Shown: in pieces, positions 5,552 through 13,969 of the stretch
Layout of the letters: each line of letters starts with the position of its first letter
How positions within the stretch are numbered: position 1 is the first letter of the stretch
Source of the DNA: JAVBKP01 sp031553975
GTDB lineage: Bacteria > Bacillota > Clostridia > Peptostreptococcales > Anaerovoracaceae
Assembly (NCBI GenBank): GCA_031553975.1
Contig: JAVBKP010000019.1
Location: 1 to 20,840 of the forward strand
Length of the DNA: 20,840 nt
Direction of reading: 5' to 3'
Position numbers and translations under genes: made by a program
Notes under the pieces: model-generated
The model's database searches: none
Told to the model about the DNA's origin: nothing
Seen by the model: only the letters and a program-made list of their open reading frames with translations

Positions 5552-6754
5552 CTATTTGTGAGATTTTTTGTATTCTATTAAACCTCTTTCAAATATCTCC
5601 ATGGCTCTTTCCATATCTTTTACGTTCAACATGCAGGCGATACGAAGCTCACTTCTTCCAAGACCTTTTGTAACATAAAATCCTTCTGCCGGTGCAAACA
5701 TCACCGTTTCGTTGTTATCTCTGAACTCCGTCAGCAAATACACAAGGAAGTCTTCTGTATTTTCTATTGGTAGCTTGGCCATGATGTAGAATGCGCCCTC
5801 AGGCTTTTTGCAAACAACACCTTCAATGCTCTGGAGTTTGTCAAATACAATATCTCTTCTGGCTTTGTACTCTTTTTTCATCTCCTCGTAGTATGAAGGG
5901 TCCATGCTATAAAGCGCTGCTGCGCCCACTTGATCTAATGTAGAACAGCACAGCCTGCCTTGCAAGTATTTCATTACTTCTGCTTGAAGCTCTTTGTTTT
6001 TCGTAATAAATGCGCCAATTCTAGCACCACACGCACTATATCTCTTAGATACTGAATCAATTATGATCGTTCTATCCGCTACGTCTTCCATCTGCGAGAA
6101 ACAGCTAGCTGGCTCGTCACTATAAATAAACTCTCTGTATACCTCGTCAGAAATAACAAAGATGTCTTTTTCTTTAGCGATGTCAGCGATTAATCGTCTT
6201 TGTGCCGCTGTTAGAACCAGTCCTGTTGGATTTCCTGGGTTAGCAAATACAATGGCCTTTGTTTTGCTTGTTATCTTACCCTCAATCTGCTCTCTTGTGG
6301 CAAACTGGTATCCTTCTTCTGCCGTTGTAGTAATTGGAACGAGTTTAGCTCCTGATGCTTTTGCAAATGTAGCATAGTTTGTATAATACGGCTCTGGGAC
6401 AACAATCTCATCACCTTCATCACAAAGGGCAAGGAATGCAATGGTAAGAGCTTCGCTACCGCCATTGGTAATAACAATGTCTGCCGGCGCATAATCAATG
6501 TTATATCCCTTTTTATAATACTGCTGCATCGCTTCGATCAGTGGTCCATGTCCTGGGGACGTCTCATATTCGAGCACTGGATTTTGAAAAGTCTTCACTG
6601 CACTCCAAAATTCATCGGGCGTGTGAACGTCTGGTTGTCCAATGTTTAGATGAAAAACTTTTACACCATTTTTCTTTGCTTCTATAGCAAGTGGATTGAA
6701 CCTTCTGATTGGTGAACTTCCCATTGATTGAATTTTTTTAGAAAATGCTCTCAT
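5552..6754 (-). CDS. PLP-dependent class I aminotransferase
   Basis: 400 residues, full length for a fold-type I aminotransferase. Visible signatures are ANPGNPTG (171-178), the PLP-contacting D203 and Y206 in ISDEVYREF, and the Schiff-base lysine K237 in SVSKRYSACGARIG. It should move an amino group from an amino acid to 2-oxoglutarate or pyruvate in the cytoplasm. Substrate cannot be read from sequence; aspartate, alanine and other acceptors are all possible in this subfamily. It is the last gene of the ornithine operon, 10 bases after the MutL-like gene, with AAGGAGG before its ATG. Since the pathway releases alanine, a role in turning alanine into pyruvate is an attractive inference. Confidence 0.88.
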   Translation of the reverse strand: MRAFSKKIQSMGSSPIRRFNPLAIEAKKNGVKVFHLNIGQPDVHTPDEFWSAVKTFQNPVLEYETSPGHGPLIEAMQQYYKKGYNIDYAPADIVITNGGSEALTIAFLALCDEGDEIVVPEPYYTNYATFAKASGAKLVPITTTAEEGYQFATREQIEGKITSKTKAIVFANPGNPTGLVLTAAQRRLIADIAKEKDIFVISDEVYREFIYSDEPASCFSQMEDVADRTIIIDSVSKRYSACGARIGAFITKNKELQAEVMKYLQGRLCCSTLDQVGAAALYSMDPSYYEEMKKEYKARRDIVFDKLQSIEGVVCKKPEGAFYIMAKLPIENTEDFLVYLLTEFRDNNETVMFAPAEGFYVTKGLGRSELRIACMLNVKDMERAMEIFERGLIEYKKSHK

Positions 6755-6764
6755 TAAATCCTCC

Positions 6765-8126
6765 TTAAAGCTTATACTGCAAGCTCTTCAATAGTAAATT
6801 TGCTGCGGCCTCTTTGTAGCGTTTTGACAATACACCTAGTGAAGCCATGATATAATCATTATCTACGAGAACCTTCGCCTCTGTAGGCGGGAATAGCAAC
6901 AATCCGTTTTGATTGTGCTTTGCTATCTCTCCCATTATTGTCACACGATTTGGTAGCCTTGTCAATGCCCCGCCTGTGCCAATTATGAATTTCACTTCAG
7001 ACAAGTCTTTTCCCTCTGCCATGGAAGTCTTTCCATTGGGTCCGTAAACATTTCTAATCCGCCCAGCGTGGCGCTCTACGGCTTTAATCACAGCTTCTTT
7101 GGTTAATCTTTCTACGAATTTGATCTCATTCTCGTTCTTAGGTATGGCAACATACTCTTCCATAACCTTTTCCACATCGATTCCCAGCTCTTCTTTTAAT
7201 TTGTCCTCTCCAATGATCTGGACAATGTTTTTCATGTTGACGTAGACGCCAAGATCGCCTTCTACTGTTCTCTTGGCGAAGGGCTCTGGGCTAATAGTAA
7301 TGCGTTCTATGGCTTCAGAGCCAGCGGTGACGGAGTGTAGGTCTGTAGTGGCACCGCCTACGTCCAGCACCAACAAATCCCCTAAAATCTCATTTAAGAG
7401 CTTTGCAGATTCCATGACAGCACCTGGTGTAGGTACAATGGGTCCACTGACCATATCACGTACGTGCTCCATGCCTGGTGCATGTATTATATGGTCTTCA
7501 AAAGCATCTTGTATGACCTTTCTAACAGGTTCTACATTGAGCTCGTCTATCTTAGGATATACATTCTCCACGATATAAAGCCTTCCGGGATAGTCTTCAA
7601 AGATCAGCTTAATTTCTTCGTGATTTTCAATGTTGCCTGCATAGATGATGGGGGTGTTTAGGTTCATGCCTCGAATCATTTCTGCATTGTCTAAAGCAGT
7701 CTCCCTCTCACCATAGTCAACACCACCAGCAATAAGGATAATATTAGGCTTAATCTCTTCTATTTTCTTAATGTCGGTTCGCCGCATACGCCCAGCCGTC
7801 ACTTGATGTATAATGGCGCCTGCGCCAAGAGCCGCCTCTTTGGCGGCCTTGGCTGTCATATCAAAGACAAGACCGTGAACCGTCATCTTTAGACCGCCAG
7901 CGGCACTGGATGTAGCAAGCATCTCCTCGTACTCAAAATCTCCTATGTTCTTTTTAAGGCTATCCACTGCCCCTTGTAGGCCAATACGAACATCCCCCTC
8001 TAGCACAGAGGTCGGTGCTTGTCCTTGTCCCAAAAACACAGGGTTATCTGTGTGAACGCCATGAAAGGCATTGACCACTGTAGTCGTTGAGCCTATCTCT
8101 GCCACCAAAACGTCAATTTTTTTCAT
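6765..8126 (-). CDS. MutL/GlmL-like ATPase of the ornithine cluster (putative B12-mutase reactivase)
   Basis: 453 residues with the acetate/sugar kinase-Hsp70-actin (ASKHA) nucleotide-binding signatures of the MutL/GlmL family: AEIGSTTT at 9-16 (phosphate 1), then LLVLDVGGATTDLHSV at 251-266 (phosphate 2), then GTGGALTRLPN near the C-terminus (adenosine motif). GlmL genes accompany glutamate mutase; close relatives sit in ornithine-degradation clusters. By analogy it would use ATP to help release damaged cobalamin from, or keep active, the B12- and PLP-dependent aminomutase encoded just upstream. That role is inferred, not shown. Its AGGAGA SD lies at the end of a 114-base gap that holds a structured element, unlike the tight spacing elsewhere in the operon. 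Confidence 0.88.
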   Translation of the reverse strand: MKKIDVLVAEIGSTTTVVNAFHGVHTDNPVFLGQGQAPTSVLEGDVRIGLQGAVDSLKKNIGDFEYEEMLATSSAAGGLKMTVHGLVFDMTAKAAKEAALGAGAIIHQVTAGRMRRTDIKKIEEIKPNIILIAGGVDYGERETALDNAEMIRGMNLNTPIIYAGNIENHEEIKLIFEDYPGRLYIVENVYPKIDELNVEPVRKVIQDAFEDHIIHAPGMEHVRDMVSGPIVPTPGAVMESAKLLNEILGDLLVLDVGGATTDLHSVTAGSEAIERITISPEPFAKRTVEGDLGVYVNMKNIVQIIGEDKLKEELGIDVEKVMEEYVAIPKNENEIKFVERLTKEAVIKAVERHAGRIRNVYGPNGKTSMAEGKDLSEVKFIIGTGGALTRLPNRVTIMGEIAKHNQNGLLLFPPTEAKVLVDNDYIMASLGVLSKRYKEAAANLLLKSLQYKL

Positions 8127-8146
8127 ATTAAGTCTCCTAAATGAAA

Positions 8147-8223
8147 AGACGGCGCACTAGAGCCACGTCAGTGAAGTGCGTCAAAGAAAGAGCACGAACT
8201 GGCATTGCCCTAGGCAGCCGTCT
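8147..8223. repeat. Palindromic structured element between oraE and the MutL-like gene
   Basis: The terminal arms AGACGGC (8147-8153) and GCCGTCT (8217-8223) pair perfectly. Inside are a second stem, CGCACT (8153-8158) with AGTGCG (8175-8180), and a short TGCC/GGCA hairpin near 8206-8216. On the minus strand the closing arm runs into TTTTC, so it could act as a partial terminator or mRNA-processing site that lowers expression of the last two genes. A small MITE-like insertion is the alternative. Confidence 0.55.
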
Positions 8224-8240
8224 AAATTTTAATTAATTCC

Positions 8241-10454
8241 TTATTTGCCCTGCATTTCGCGACGCTTAGTCACAAGGAATGTAGCAACGTGATTGCCTTT
8301 TGTCCCTCTTCCAAATCCAGCATCTACACCTTGCTGAACAGCAATGGCAGGCGTTACTTGTGTACCACCACATACGATCATAACTTTGTCTCTGATACCT
8401 TTTTCTACAGCCAATTCATGAAGTTTTTTCATGGCTTTGTAGTGCATCTCGTCATGGGATATGATAGTAGAAGCAAGTATGGCATCTGCTTTAAGCTCTA
8501 TGGCAGCATCAATCAGCTTCTCAACTGGTACAGATGTTCCTAGGTTAACATATTTGATGCCAAATTTCTCGATACCACCATGCTTGATATCTATGATTTC
8601 ACGAATACCTACTGAGTGCTCGTCTTCTCCAACAGTCCCACAAACAACCATCATCGGTTGCTCTTGGATGGCATCCCTTAATTCTTCAAATGAAAGGATG
8701 ATAGGCTCTTCTGGAATCTCTAAATCTTTAACATCTACGCTAAATGGCACTTTGCCTTTGATCTCAATACGAGTTCCCTCTGCTGCCTGCATGATTTCAG
8801 CGTTGATTACTTCAGGATCTTCTAAGTTCATCTTCTTCGCGAATTCAACAGCAGCCGCTTGCGCTACACGCTTTTCAGCTGGAATGAACATAGTAAGCAT
8901 GACTGTGCCATCTGCATTCCATTCCATTTCTGGCTTGATTTTACCTGTGTTTCTGAACTCTGCGGTTTCTGCCATACGAACTTTTACGTTGTCATTCTCA
9001 TCTAACTCGTCGATGTAAACGATTTTTTCAGGTTTCTCGAAAGTACATCCGCCAATTAGTTCAGCTGGATTTTCTGGATTCCCATCGTATTGTTTCACGT
9101 TGTTGTATCCGAAGTGAGCAGTAACAGGAGCCATATAATCTTCGTCTCTCTCGAATACCATTCCATGACCTACACCAGCGGCAGAGTCTCTCGGAATACC
9201 GTCGCCATTTCTCTCTGGATAGTTACCTGAGTCGATGAAAAATCCGTCTTCAACTGCTTTGAAATATCCACCAGAAGATATAATCTCTTCCATGAAAAGA
9301 ACAGCTCTTTCTTTGATTTCTCGCGCCTGCTCTCTTAGTGGTCCATCTTTTTTTAACTCAACCATTTCCATGAGTCCATCAAGACCTGCAAATGTCTGCT
9401 TAGCAGTGTCGCAAGCCTCCATATTGTACATATGCCAAGGCACATTACGTCCTTCATCTGGTGTGATGGTTGACTGGATATCAGCTCTTGTTAACTTTGA
9501 AATTAACATGTTAAGTACGTGTGTAACAGTTGCTTCTCTAGCAGATGCTTCCATGTACTTTGTATTCATCTGTGCTCTCATTCTGTACTCGTCAAAGAAG
9601 TCCCTTAGCGCTACAGCATATGGCAAGTCTAATGACACACAATTGGCTGGAGGTGCTGTTGGAGGTACAGTTGATAAACAGATATTTGATTTTTTAATCC
9701 CTACTTTGGCTGAGAAAATCGAGTTGATGGCATGTTGTACCATTAGCTCAGGCATTACTTTCCAAGCGTGAGTAGCTGTTGCATTGGCATTGTGCGCACC
9801 GTCGATTTGTGCGATGTCTGCCCATGCCATGATCTTCTTAGACTCACATGCGTCTACAAAAGACCTAACCATGTTTATATTCCTATAAAGCACGTTGTAT
9901 TGTGGATCTTGGTGAGCACCATTGATACCCTCTTCAGCAAACATTACTGCTACGTCAGGGCCAGCCACTCCAGATACGTATGAGTGGTAGTTGATTGGAC
10001 GTCCCACTTCATCTTCGATTAGGTCTAGTGCTTTTCTCTGCGCTCTTACTTGCTTTCTAGTGATAGGTACGCCGCCTACACCTTGTGGTGTTCCTTCAAT
10101 TAGTCCATCAAAGTGAGACTGTCCCGCTGTACGGATAACCATAATATGGTCTGCACCATGCCATGCGGCCATTCTCATACGTCTGATATCATCTTCAAAT
10201 CTGCCCGATGCAATCTCTGTCGTGATGGTAGACATACCTTGTGGGTCAATGTCATTGAAATACTTTCCAGAAGGAAGTGCTACGCTTTGTTTCAATGGTG
10301 TTGATTGGTCTGCATATGTGAAATGCTCCATTTTTAATCCTGGAGCAGGTGTTCTCCAAGTCCAGCCTCTTCTTCTAGGTCTGTAATTCTCTAGGTCTTT
10401 TAGAATTTCTTCAACGTCGATCTTAACGTTTTTGTCTAGTTTAGTTTGTGCCAT
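8241..10454 (-). CDS. oraE: D-ornithine 4,5-aminomutase, large subunit (B12- and PLP-binding)
   Basis: 737 residues, close to the known large subunit. With OraS it converts D-ornithine to (2R,4S)-2,4-diaminopentanoate by an adenosylcobalamin radical reaction with PLP. The C-terminal Rossmann domain has the cobalamin motif DEHSVG, with the axial-ligand candidate His613. Lys624, 11 residues later in DIKHGG, fits the PLP-binding lysine; the same 11-residue spacing is described for the C. sticklandii enzyme (H618/K629). The rest of the domain shows the usual CGGTQVTPA segment. The N-terminal part is the TIM barrel. The start lies 2 bases after the oraS stop, and its SD (AAAGGAGG) is inside the end of oraS, so the subunits are coupled for equal production. 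Confidence 0.96.
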   Translation of the reverse strand: MAQTKLDKNVKIDVEEILKDLENYRPRRRGWTWRTPAPGLKMEHFTYADQSTPLKQSVALPSGKYFNDIDPQGMSTITTEIASGRFEDDIRRMRMAAWHGADHIMVIRTAGQSHFDGLIEGTPQGVGGVPITRKQVRAQRKALDLIEDEVGRPINYHSYVSGVAGPDVAVMFAEEGINGAHQDPQYNVLYRNINMVRSFVDACESKKIMAWADIAQIDGAHNANATATHAWKVMPELMVQHAINSIFSAKVGIKKSNICLSTVPPTAPPANCVSLDLPYAVALRDFFDEYRMRAQMNTKYMEASAREATVTHVLNMLISKLTRADIQSTITPDEGRNVPWHMYNMEACDTAKQTFAGLDGLMEMVELKKDGPLREQAREIKERAVLFMEEIISSGGYFKAVEDGFFIDSGNYPERNGDGIPRDSAAGVGHGMVFERDEDYMAPVTAHFGYNNVKQYDGNPENPAELIGGCTFEKPEKIVYIDELDENDNVKVRMAETAEFRNTGKIKPEMEWNADGTVMLTMFIPAEKRVAQAAAVEFAKKMNLEDPEVINAEIMQAAEGTRIEIKGKVPFSVDVKDLEIPEEPIILSFEELRDAIQEQPMMVVCGTVGEDEHSVGIREIIDIKHGGIEKFGIKYVNLGTSVPVEKLIDAAIELKADAILASTIISHDEMHYKAMKKLHELAVEKGIRDKVMIVCGGTQVTPAIAVQQGVDAGFGRGTKGNHVATFLVTKRREMQGK

Positions 10455-10456
10455 GA

Positions 10457-10819
10457 TTACTTACCTCCTTTGAAGATTGCTGTTGCTTCGTCCCAGCCTT
10501 TGCCTTCTACAAGCATTAGGCCAGCTTCACGAACTGAAATATTTTTCTCTTTAGCAAGACGGTACACCACATTACCTGTGCCTTTGCCCATAAGTCCTCT
10601 GTCGATGCAACCATCTACAATAGGTTTAACTTCTAGGGAAGAGAATCCCATTCTAAGTAGTACCGCTCTTTCTACAGAGGGAGATGTATTTTTTTGTCCT
10701 AATTCTAATAGTGGGTCAACAATCTGTTCAGCCAGTGACCAGAACTTGTCATAAAGCTCCTTGTCGGAAAGACCAGCTAGATGTTTTCTTCGTTCTTGGA
10801 AATCGTCTGCTCTTTTCAT
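10457..10819 (-). CDS. oraS: D-ornithine 4,5-aminomutase, small subunit
   Basis: 120 residues, matching the ~12.8 kDa small subunit of the known enzyme. It has the recognisable N-terminus MKRADDFQERRKHLAGLSDKE and a helical body, including GMGFSSLEVKPIVD-like sequence around residues 56-70 (here RMGFSSLEVKPIVDGC). It has no cofactor motif of its own; the small subunit packs against the TIM barrel of OraE. A strong TAGGAGG SD lies 6 bases upstream of the ATG. It is 9 bases from ortB and 2 bases from oraE. Confidence 0.95.
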   Translation of the reverse strand: MKRADDFQERRKHLAGLSDKELYDKFWSLAEQIVDPLLELGQKNTSPSVERAVLLRMGFSSLEVKPIVDGCIDRGLMGKGTGNVVYRLAKEKNISVREAGLMLVEGKGWDEATAIFKGGK

Positions 10820-10828
10820 ATATTCCTC

Positions 10829-12241
10829 CTATTTATTTTTTAATTCCGCAATTGCGTTTTTAATGAAATCTTCTGTTGTATGGGCATCTTCTGCTAAGAA
10901 TTTGATGTCTTCTGCTGTTGGCTCATCTACCTTGTATGTTGCCATAGCTGTCTTAACCAAAGATCTTCTCATTTTGTCTAAGTCGATCTCTCTCGCTTTG
11001 ATTAGAGACGGATGGCTTGGAAGGATAATGTTCTTTCCTGGCACTTCATCTGTTGGGTCACCGAATTTTACTTCGATACCGTTTTTCTTGGCAAAAGAAA
11101 GCTGTGGTTGCACGTGTTTTCCAGCACCTGTGTACTCTGTTTCTTGTACTAGTATTATTGCATCTTCTGGAAGCTCTTGGGCTAATGCAAATGCTGCTGC
11201 TAGTGCTGTATTTCCGGCAGGTCCTTTTTCAAGCCCCTCTAGGCTAGCTAGTGTCTCAGTCATGTAGAATACGTCACCTTGTTTTACTGTTACGTATCTG
11301 TCCATGTATCTAAGCGCTCTAGCAGCTGATCTAGGCACATCTGATCTGTCTGGGAAGTTAGAGAATGGTACGCCAAATCCAGTATGACCTGTTGTGAATG
11401 ATTTTCTGTTAAAATCTCCATCCGATGCCATGTGAAGTCCTGCTAGGTCTACGCTGGCCCCAATCACTGTTGTTTTAGCTCCTGCTTTACGTAATCCACG
11501 TGCCGTACCAGTTAGGTTCCCCCCGCCGGCATTGGTACATACTACTACCTCAGGATCTTTTCCAAATTTTGCTCTAACTTGCTGAGATATCTCGTATCCA
11601 AGAGTCTCTACACCAGCAATTCCAAATGGTGTATATAAAGATGCATTGAAATAACCAGTTTCTTCTAATAATAGAAGGAATTTGTAGAATAGCTCTGGTC
11701 CTACTGATAGTTGCACTACCTCTGCACCAAACGCCTCACATTTTCTAGCTTTTTCAATGATTTCTGGCTGTCCAATTCCTTTTGAGTCATAGCACTCCTG
11801 CACTACGATACATTTTAGACCTTGCATTGCGGCTTGTGATGCTACAGCAGCTCCGTAGTTGCCGCTTGTGGCTGTGATAACGCCTTTGAACCCAAGTTTT
11901 TTAGCATGGTATACAGCGTTGGCTGCACGTCTGTCTTTAAAGCTTCCTGATGGATTGGCTGCTTCGTCTTTTATGAAAATCCTTGCACCTTTTCCTGGTT
12001 CTGCCAATTTACGCGCTAGTGTCGTAATATTTCTAAGTTCAATAATTGGCGTATTACCTACGTGTACATCGGATTGAATTTTCTGCATTTCTTCTAGGCT
12101 GTAGCCTGTTTCTTTCATCATTCTTTCGTAGTCAAATGCGATAGAACCGCTCTCAAATTGGCTATAATCTATGCCAACGTGTTTTTTCATCAGTTCCGCT
12201 TTTCGGCCCATGACAGCGCTGTAACTATTGTCTTTATTCAT
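10829..12241 (-). CDS. ortB: 2-amino-4-ketopentanoate thiolase, beta (PLP) subunit
   Basis: 470 residues of fold-type II PLP enzyme, related to threonine synthase. The PLP lysine is K102 in NPSGSFKDRRA, and a glycine-rich phosphate-binding loop NAGGGNLTGTARG follows. With OrtA it splits 2-amino-4-ketopentanoate with CoA to acetyl-CoA and alanine, the thiolytic step of the ornithine oxidative branch. The literature reaction gives the D form of alanine. Its ATG overlaps the ortA stop by one base (TAATG), so the subunits are coupled. The use of a PLP enzyme instead of a classic Cys thiolase is the known feature of this family. Confidence 0.95.
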   Translation of the reverse strand: MNKDNSYSAVMGRKAELMKKHVGIDYSQFESGSIAFDYERMMKETGYSLEEMQKIQSDVHVGNTPIIELRNITTLARKLAEPGKGARIFIKDEAANPSGSFKDRRAANAVYHAKKLGFKGVITATSGNYGAAVASQAAMQGLKCIVVQECYDSKGIGQPEIIEKARKCEAFGAEVVQLSVGPELFYKFLLLLEETGYFNASLYTPFGIAGVETLGYEISQQVRAKFGKDPEVVVCTNAGGGNLTGTARGLRKAGAKTTVIGASVDLAGLHMASDGDFNRKSFTTGHTGFGVPFSNFPDRSDVPRSAARALRYMDRYVTVKQGDVFYMTETLASLEGLEKGPAGNTALAAAFALAQELPEDAIILVQETEYTGAGKHVQPQLSFAKKNGIEVKFGDPTDEVPGKNIILPSHPSLIKAREIDLDKMRRSLVKTAMATYKVDEPTAEDIKFLAEDAHTTEDFIKNAIAELKNK

Positions 12242-12540
12242 TATCTGTCACCCCCGAATGCGATTTCTCTCACTTGCTCACCTATAACTGAAAGCTCTGG
12301 TACAAAATCACCAAAGTCGTGATTATATCTTGGGTTTACTTCTAATAGTTTCCCAGTTTCTTCACGTTTTGTACGCGTGATGACTGTAACTTCATCACCA
12401 ATATTAGCATCTTCTTTCAAAAATCCACGTACCCACAGCTGAAGCGGTGTCGCTTTTGTGTCGTCAGGTACTTGTGGTGCTCTTTCGCTCGGTTCTAGAA
12501 TAATCTTATGTATCAGAACCCACTCGCCTTTTTTAGCCAT
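12241..12540 (-). CDS. ortA: 2-amino-4-ketopentanoate thiolase, alpha subunit
   Basis: 99 residues. Recognised by its start (MAKKGEWVLIHKIILEPSER), the central VTVITRTKREETGKL strand pair and its place immediately before ortB. It is a small beta-rich protein with no catalytic motif visible; in the characterised enzyme it is required together with OrtB. AGGAGG stands before the ATG. A long perfect hairpin lies between it and ord, marking a possible transcript-processing or attenuation point inside the operon. Confidence 0.93.
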   Translation of the reverse strand: MAKKGEWVLIHKIILEPSERAPQVPDDTKATPLQLWVRGFLKEDANIGDEVTVITRTKREETGKLLEVNPRYNHDFGDFVPELSVIGEQVREIAFGGDR

Positions 12541-12558
12541 TCCTATATCCTCCTATTA

Positions 12559-12585
12559 AATAAGGACGATTAAATCGTCCTTATT
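12559..12585 (-). promoter_or_regulatory. Perfect 12-bp hairpin between ord and ortA
   Basis: Arm AATAAGGACGAT (12559-12570), loop TAA, and an exactly complementary arm to 12585. On the minus strand the sequence after it (TAATAGGAGG) lacks a proper T-run, so full termination is unlikely. It sits just upstream of the ortA SD. Likely roles are partial attenuation, an mRNA-cleavage/stability site, or masking of ribosome entry. Confidence 0.6.
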
Positions 12586-12617
12586 ACATTATCCAAATAA
12601 CGAAAATTTAACAAGCT

Positions 12618-13676
12618 TTATTTTACAATTTTCTTGTCAGGGCAGATTTGATCTCTGAAATCTCCCATGATTGCTCTTGGCACTGGAAGTGTTAGCATAG
12701 TGTGAAGTCCTGGGTTCGCATTGATAACTTGTGGAATCATGTTTACGCACATCGCGATAGTTCCAATACCACCTGGTACTTCTGGAGAGTTAACCATGTT
12801 AACGTTAGGTGTTCCTTTGATGATTACATAATCACCAGTTTGAACGCCAACTTGCTCTGGCTCGATTTGTTGTGGGTGATCCATTTCGATTTTGATTTTG
12901 CCATCAATGTGACCAAAGCCTTTCATAGCACATCCTGCTACGTTGCCAGCTTTTGCAAATCCGTATGGAGATTTTCTATCAACATCTGTCATAATAGGCT
13001 CCATAGATTGTGTTACTTCGTCAACTTTCCAACCAATAGCCTCAGCGATCATTCCAATAGACTCATGGAATCCAACGTGACCAGATAATTTTCCAGTCTT
13101 AACGCCATCTTCAAACTCTTCTTTAGTGATGCCGATGCCTTGCTCTTCCATTACTACTGGTCCAAATGGAGAAAGGCTATTAACACGTCTTGATATAACG
13201 TGATCTACTTCTTCCATACAACCAGTCATAACTACTACTAAAAGGTCCATGATAAGACCTGGGTTGATACCAGTTCCTAGGATAGATACACCATTGGCTT
13301 TAGCGATCTCGTCTAATTGTTTTGCTAGGTCAGGCGTTTGCGCTTGTGGGAAAGCCATTTCTTCTGCACTTGAAACTACGTTGATTTTTCTTTCAAGAAC
13401 AAATTTTAATCTATCAAATGCTTTTGCAGTAAAAGAATCTGTACAAGAAAGAACAACATCAGCAGCCCCTTCTTTAATAACGTCTTCTGGTGAACCGATG
13501 ATTACATCAGGTCTGTCACCTTTTTCTGTCTTGATAAAATCGTACATGCTCTTTCCAACTTTGTCGCCTCTTCCAGCAACACCTACGATATCAACACCTT
13601 TTTTCTTTAATAGCATGTCCGCCATGCCTGAACCCATTGCTCCAAGACCCCATATTATTACTTTTACGTTTTGCAT
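12618..13676 (-). CDS. ord: 2,4-diaminopentanoate dehydrogenase
   Basis: 352 residues. It oxidatively deaminates 2,4-diaminopentanoate at C4 to 2-amino-4-ketopentanoate using NAD(P)+. The N-terminal Rossmann motif is GLGAMGSG at residues 10-17, in the pattern shared with dihydrodipicolinate-reductase-like enzymes. Other conserved-looking segments are VVSSAEEM and LGTGINPGLIMDLL. The start is taken as the ATG at 13676, because GGAGG lies 8 bases before it; an ATG five codons earlier overlaps that SD and is unlikely to be used. It is the first gene of the operon and has a sigma-A-type promoter about 50 bases upstream. Confidence 0.95.
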   Translation of the reverse strand: MQNVKVIIWGLGAMGSGMADMLLKKKGVDIVGVAGRGDKVGKSMYDFIKTEKGDRPDVIIGSPEDVIKEGAADVVLSCTDSFTAKAFDRLKFVLERKINVVSSAEEMAFPQAQTPDLAKQLDEIAKANGVSILGTGINPGLIMDLLVVVMTGCMEEVDHVISRRVNSLSPFGPVVMEEQGIGITKEEFEDGVKTGKLSGHVGFHESIGMIAEAIGWKVDEVTQSMEPIMTDVDRKSPYGFAKAGNVAGCAMKGFGHIDGKIKIEMDHPQQIEPEQVGVQTGDYVIIKGTPNVNMVNSPEVPGGIGTIAMCVNMIPQVINANPGLHTMLTLPVPRAIMGDFRDQICPDKKIVK

Positions 13677-13726
13677 TTTTCTATCCTCCATTTTTTTAAG
13701 TGAACGGAAATCCGTCTTTGTCCATT

Positions 13727-13755
13727 ATTATATACTACAGCCCAAAATATTCCAA
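13727..13755 (-). promoter_or_regulatory. Sigma-A-type promoter of the ornithine operon
   Basis: On the minus strand TTGGAA (13755-13750), a 17-base spacer, then a perfect TATAAT (13732-13727). The -10 is about 50 bases before the ord start. Very A/T-rich DNA lies upstream (13760-13800) and could act as an UP element. Confidence 0.75.
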
Positions 13756-13851
13756 GTGTTTTTTGCAAAAAAAATAAATATTTTTTTAAAATACTTATTT
13801 TTATCTACAATATATCGCTAATTTTTCAACATTTACGCTCTTAGCTCGTTG

Positions 13852-13869
13852 GTGCAAATATTTTTGCAC
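13852..13869. promoter_or_regulatory. 18-bp perfect palindrome, candidate operator upstream of ord
   Basis: GTGCAAA-TATT-TTTGCAC, 7-bp arms with a 4-base centre, plus an extra half-site ATTTGCA at 13871-13877. It is about 100 bases upstream of the -35 of the ornithine operon promoter, a position suited to an activator. The nearest candidate protein is the PAS/Fis-type regulator at 14459-15118. The rest of 13756-13969 is A/T-rich with no supported gene. Confidence 0.55.
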
Positions 13870-13969
13870 TATTTGCATTAATTTTAGTACTATTTAGACA
13901 TTATCTGTCCAAAGTTCGCATTGTTATATTACATTGTCTGTTGCACCATGAACGCCATCCGGTGGATCG

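Noticed and set aside
8461..9771. Long plus-strand frames opposite oraE.
   Set aside because: They are antisense shadows of a strongly conserved gene, serine-rich as expected from reading codons in reverse, and lack ribosome sites.
13850..13880. A possible sigma-54 (-24/-12) promoter upstream of ord, suggested by TTTGCA and the Fis-type regulator.
   Set aside because: The -24 GG is missing and only the TTGCA part fits; the site is better explained as a perfect palindrome, and a good sigma-A promoter lies closer to ord.
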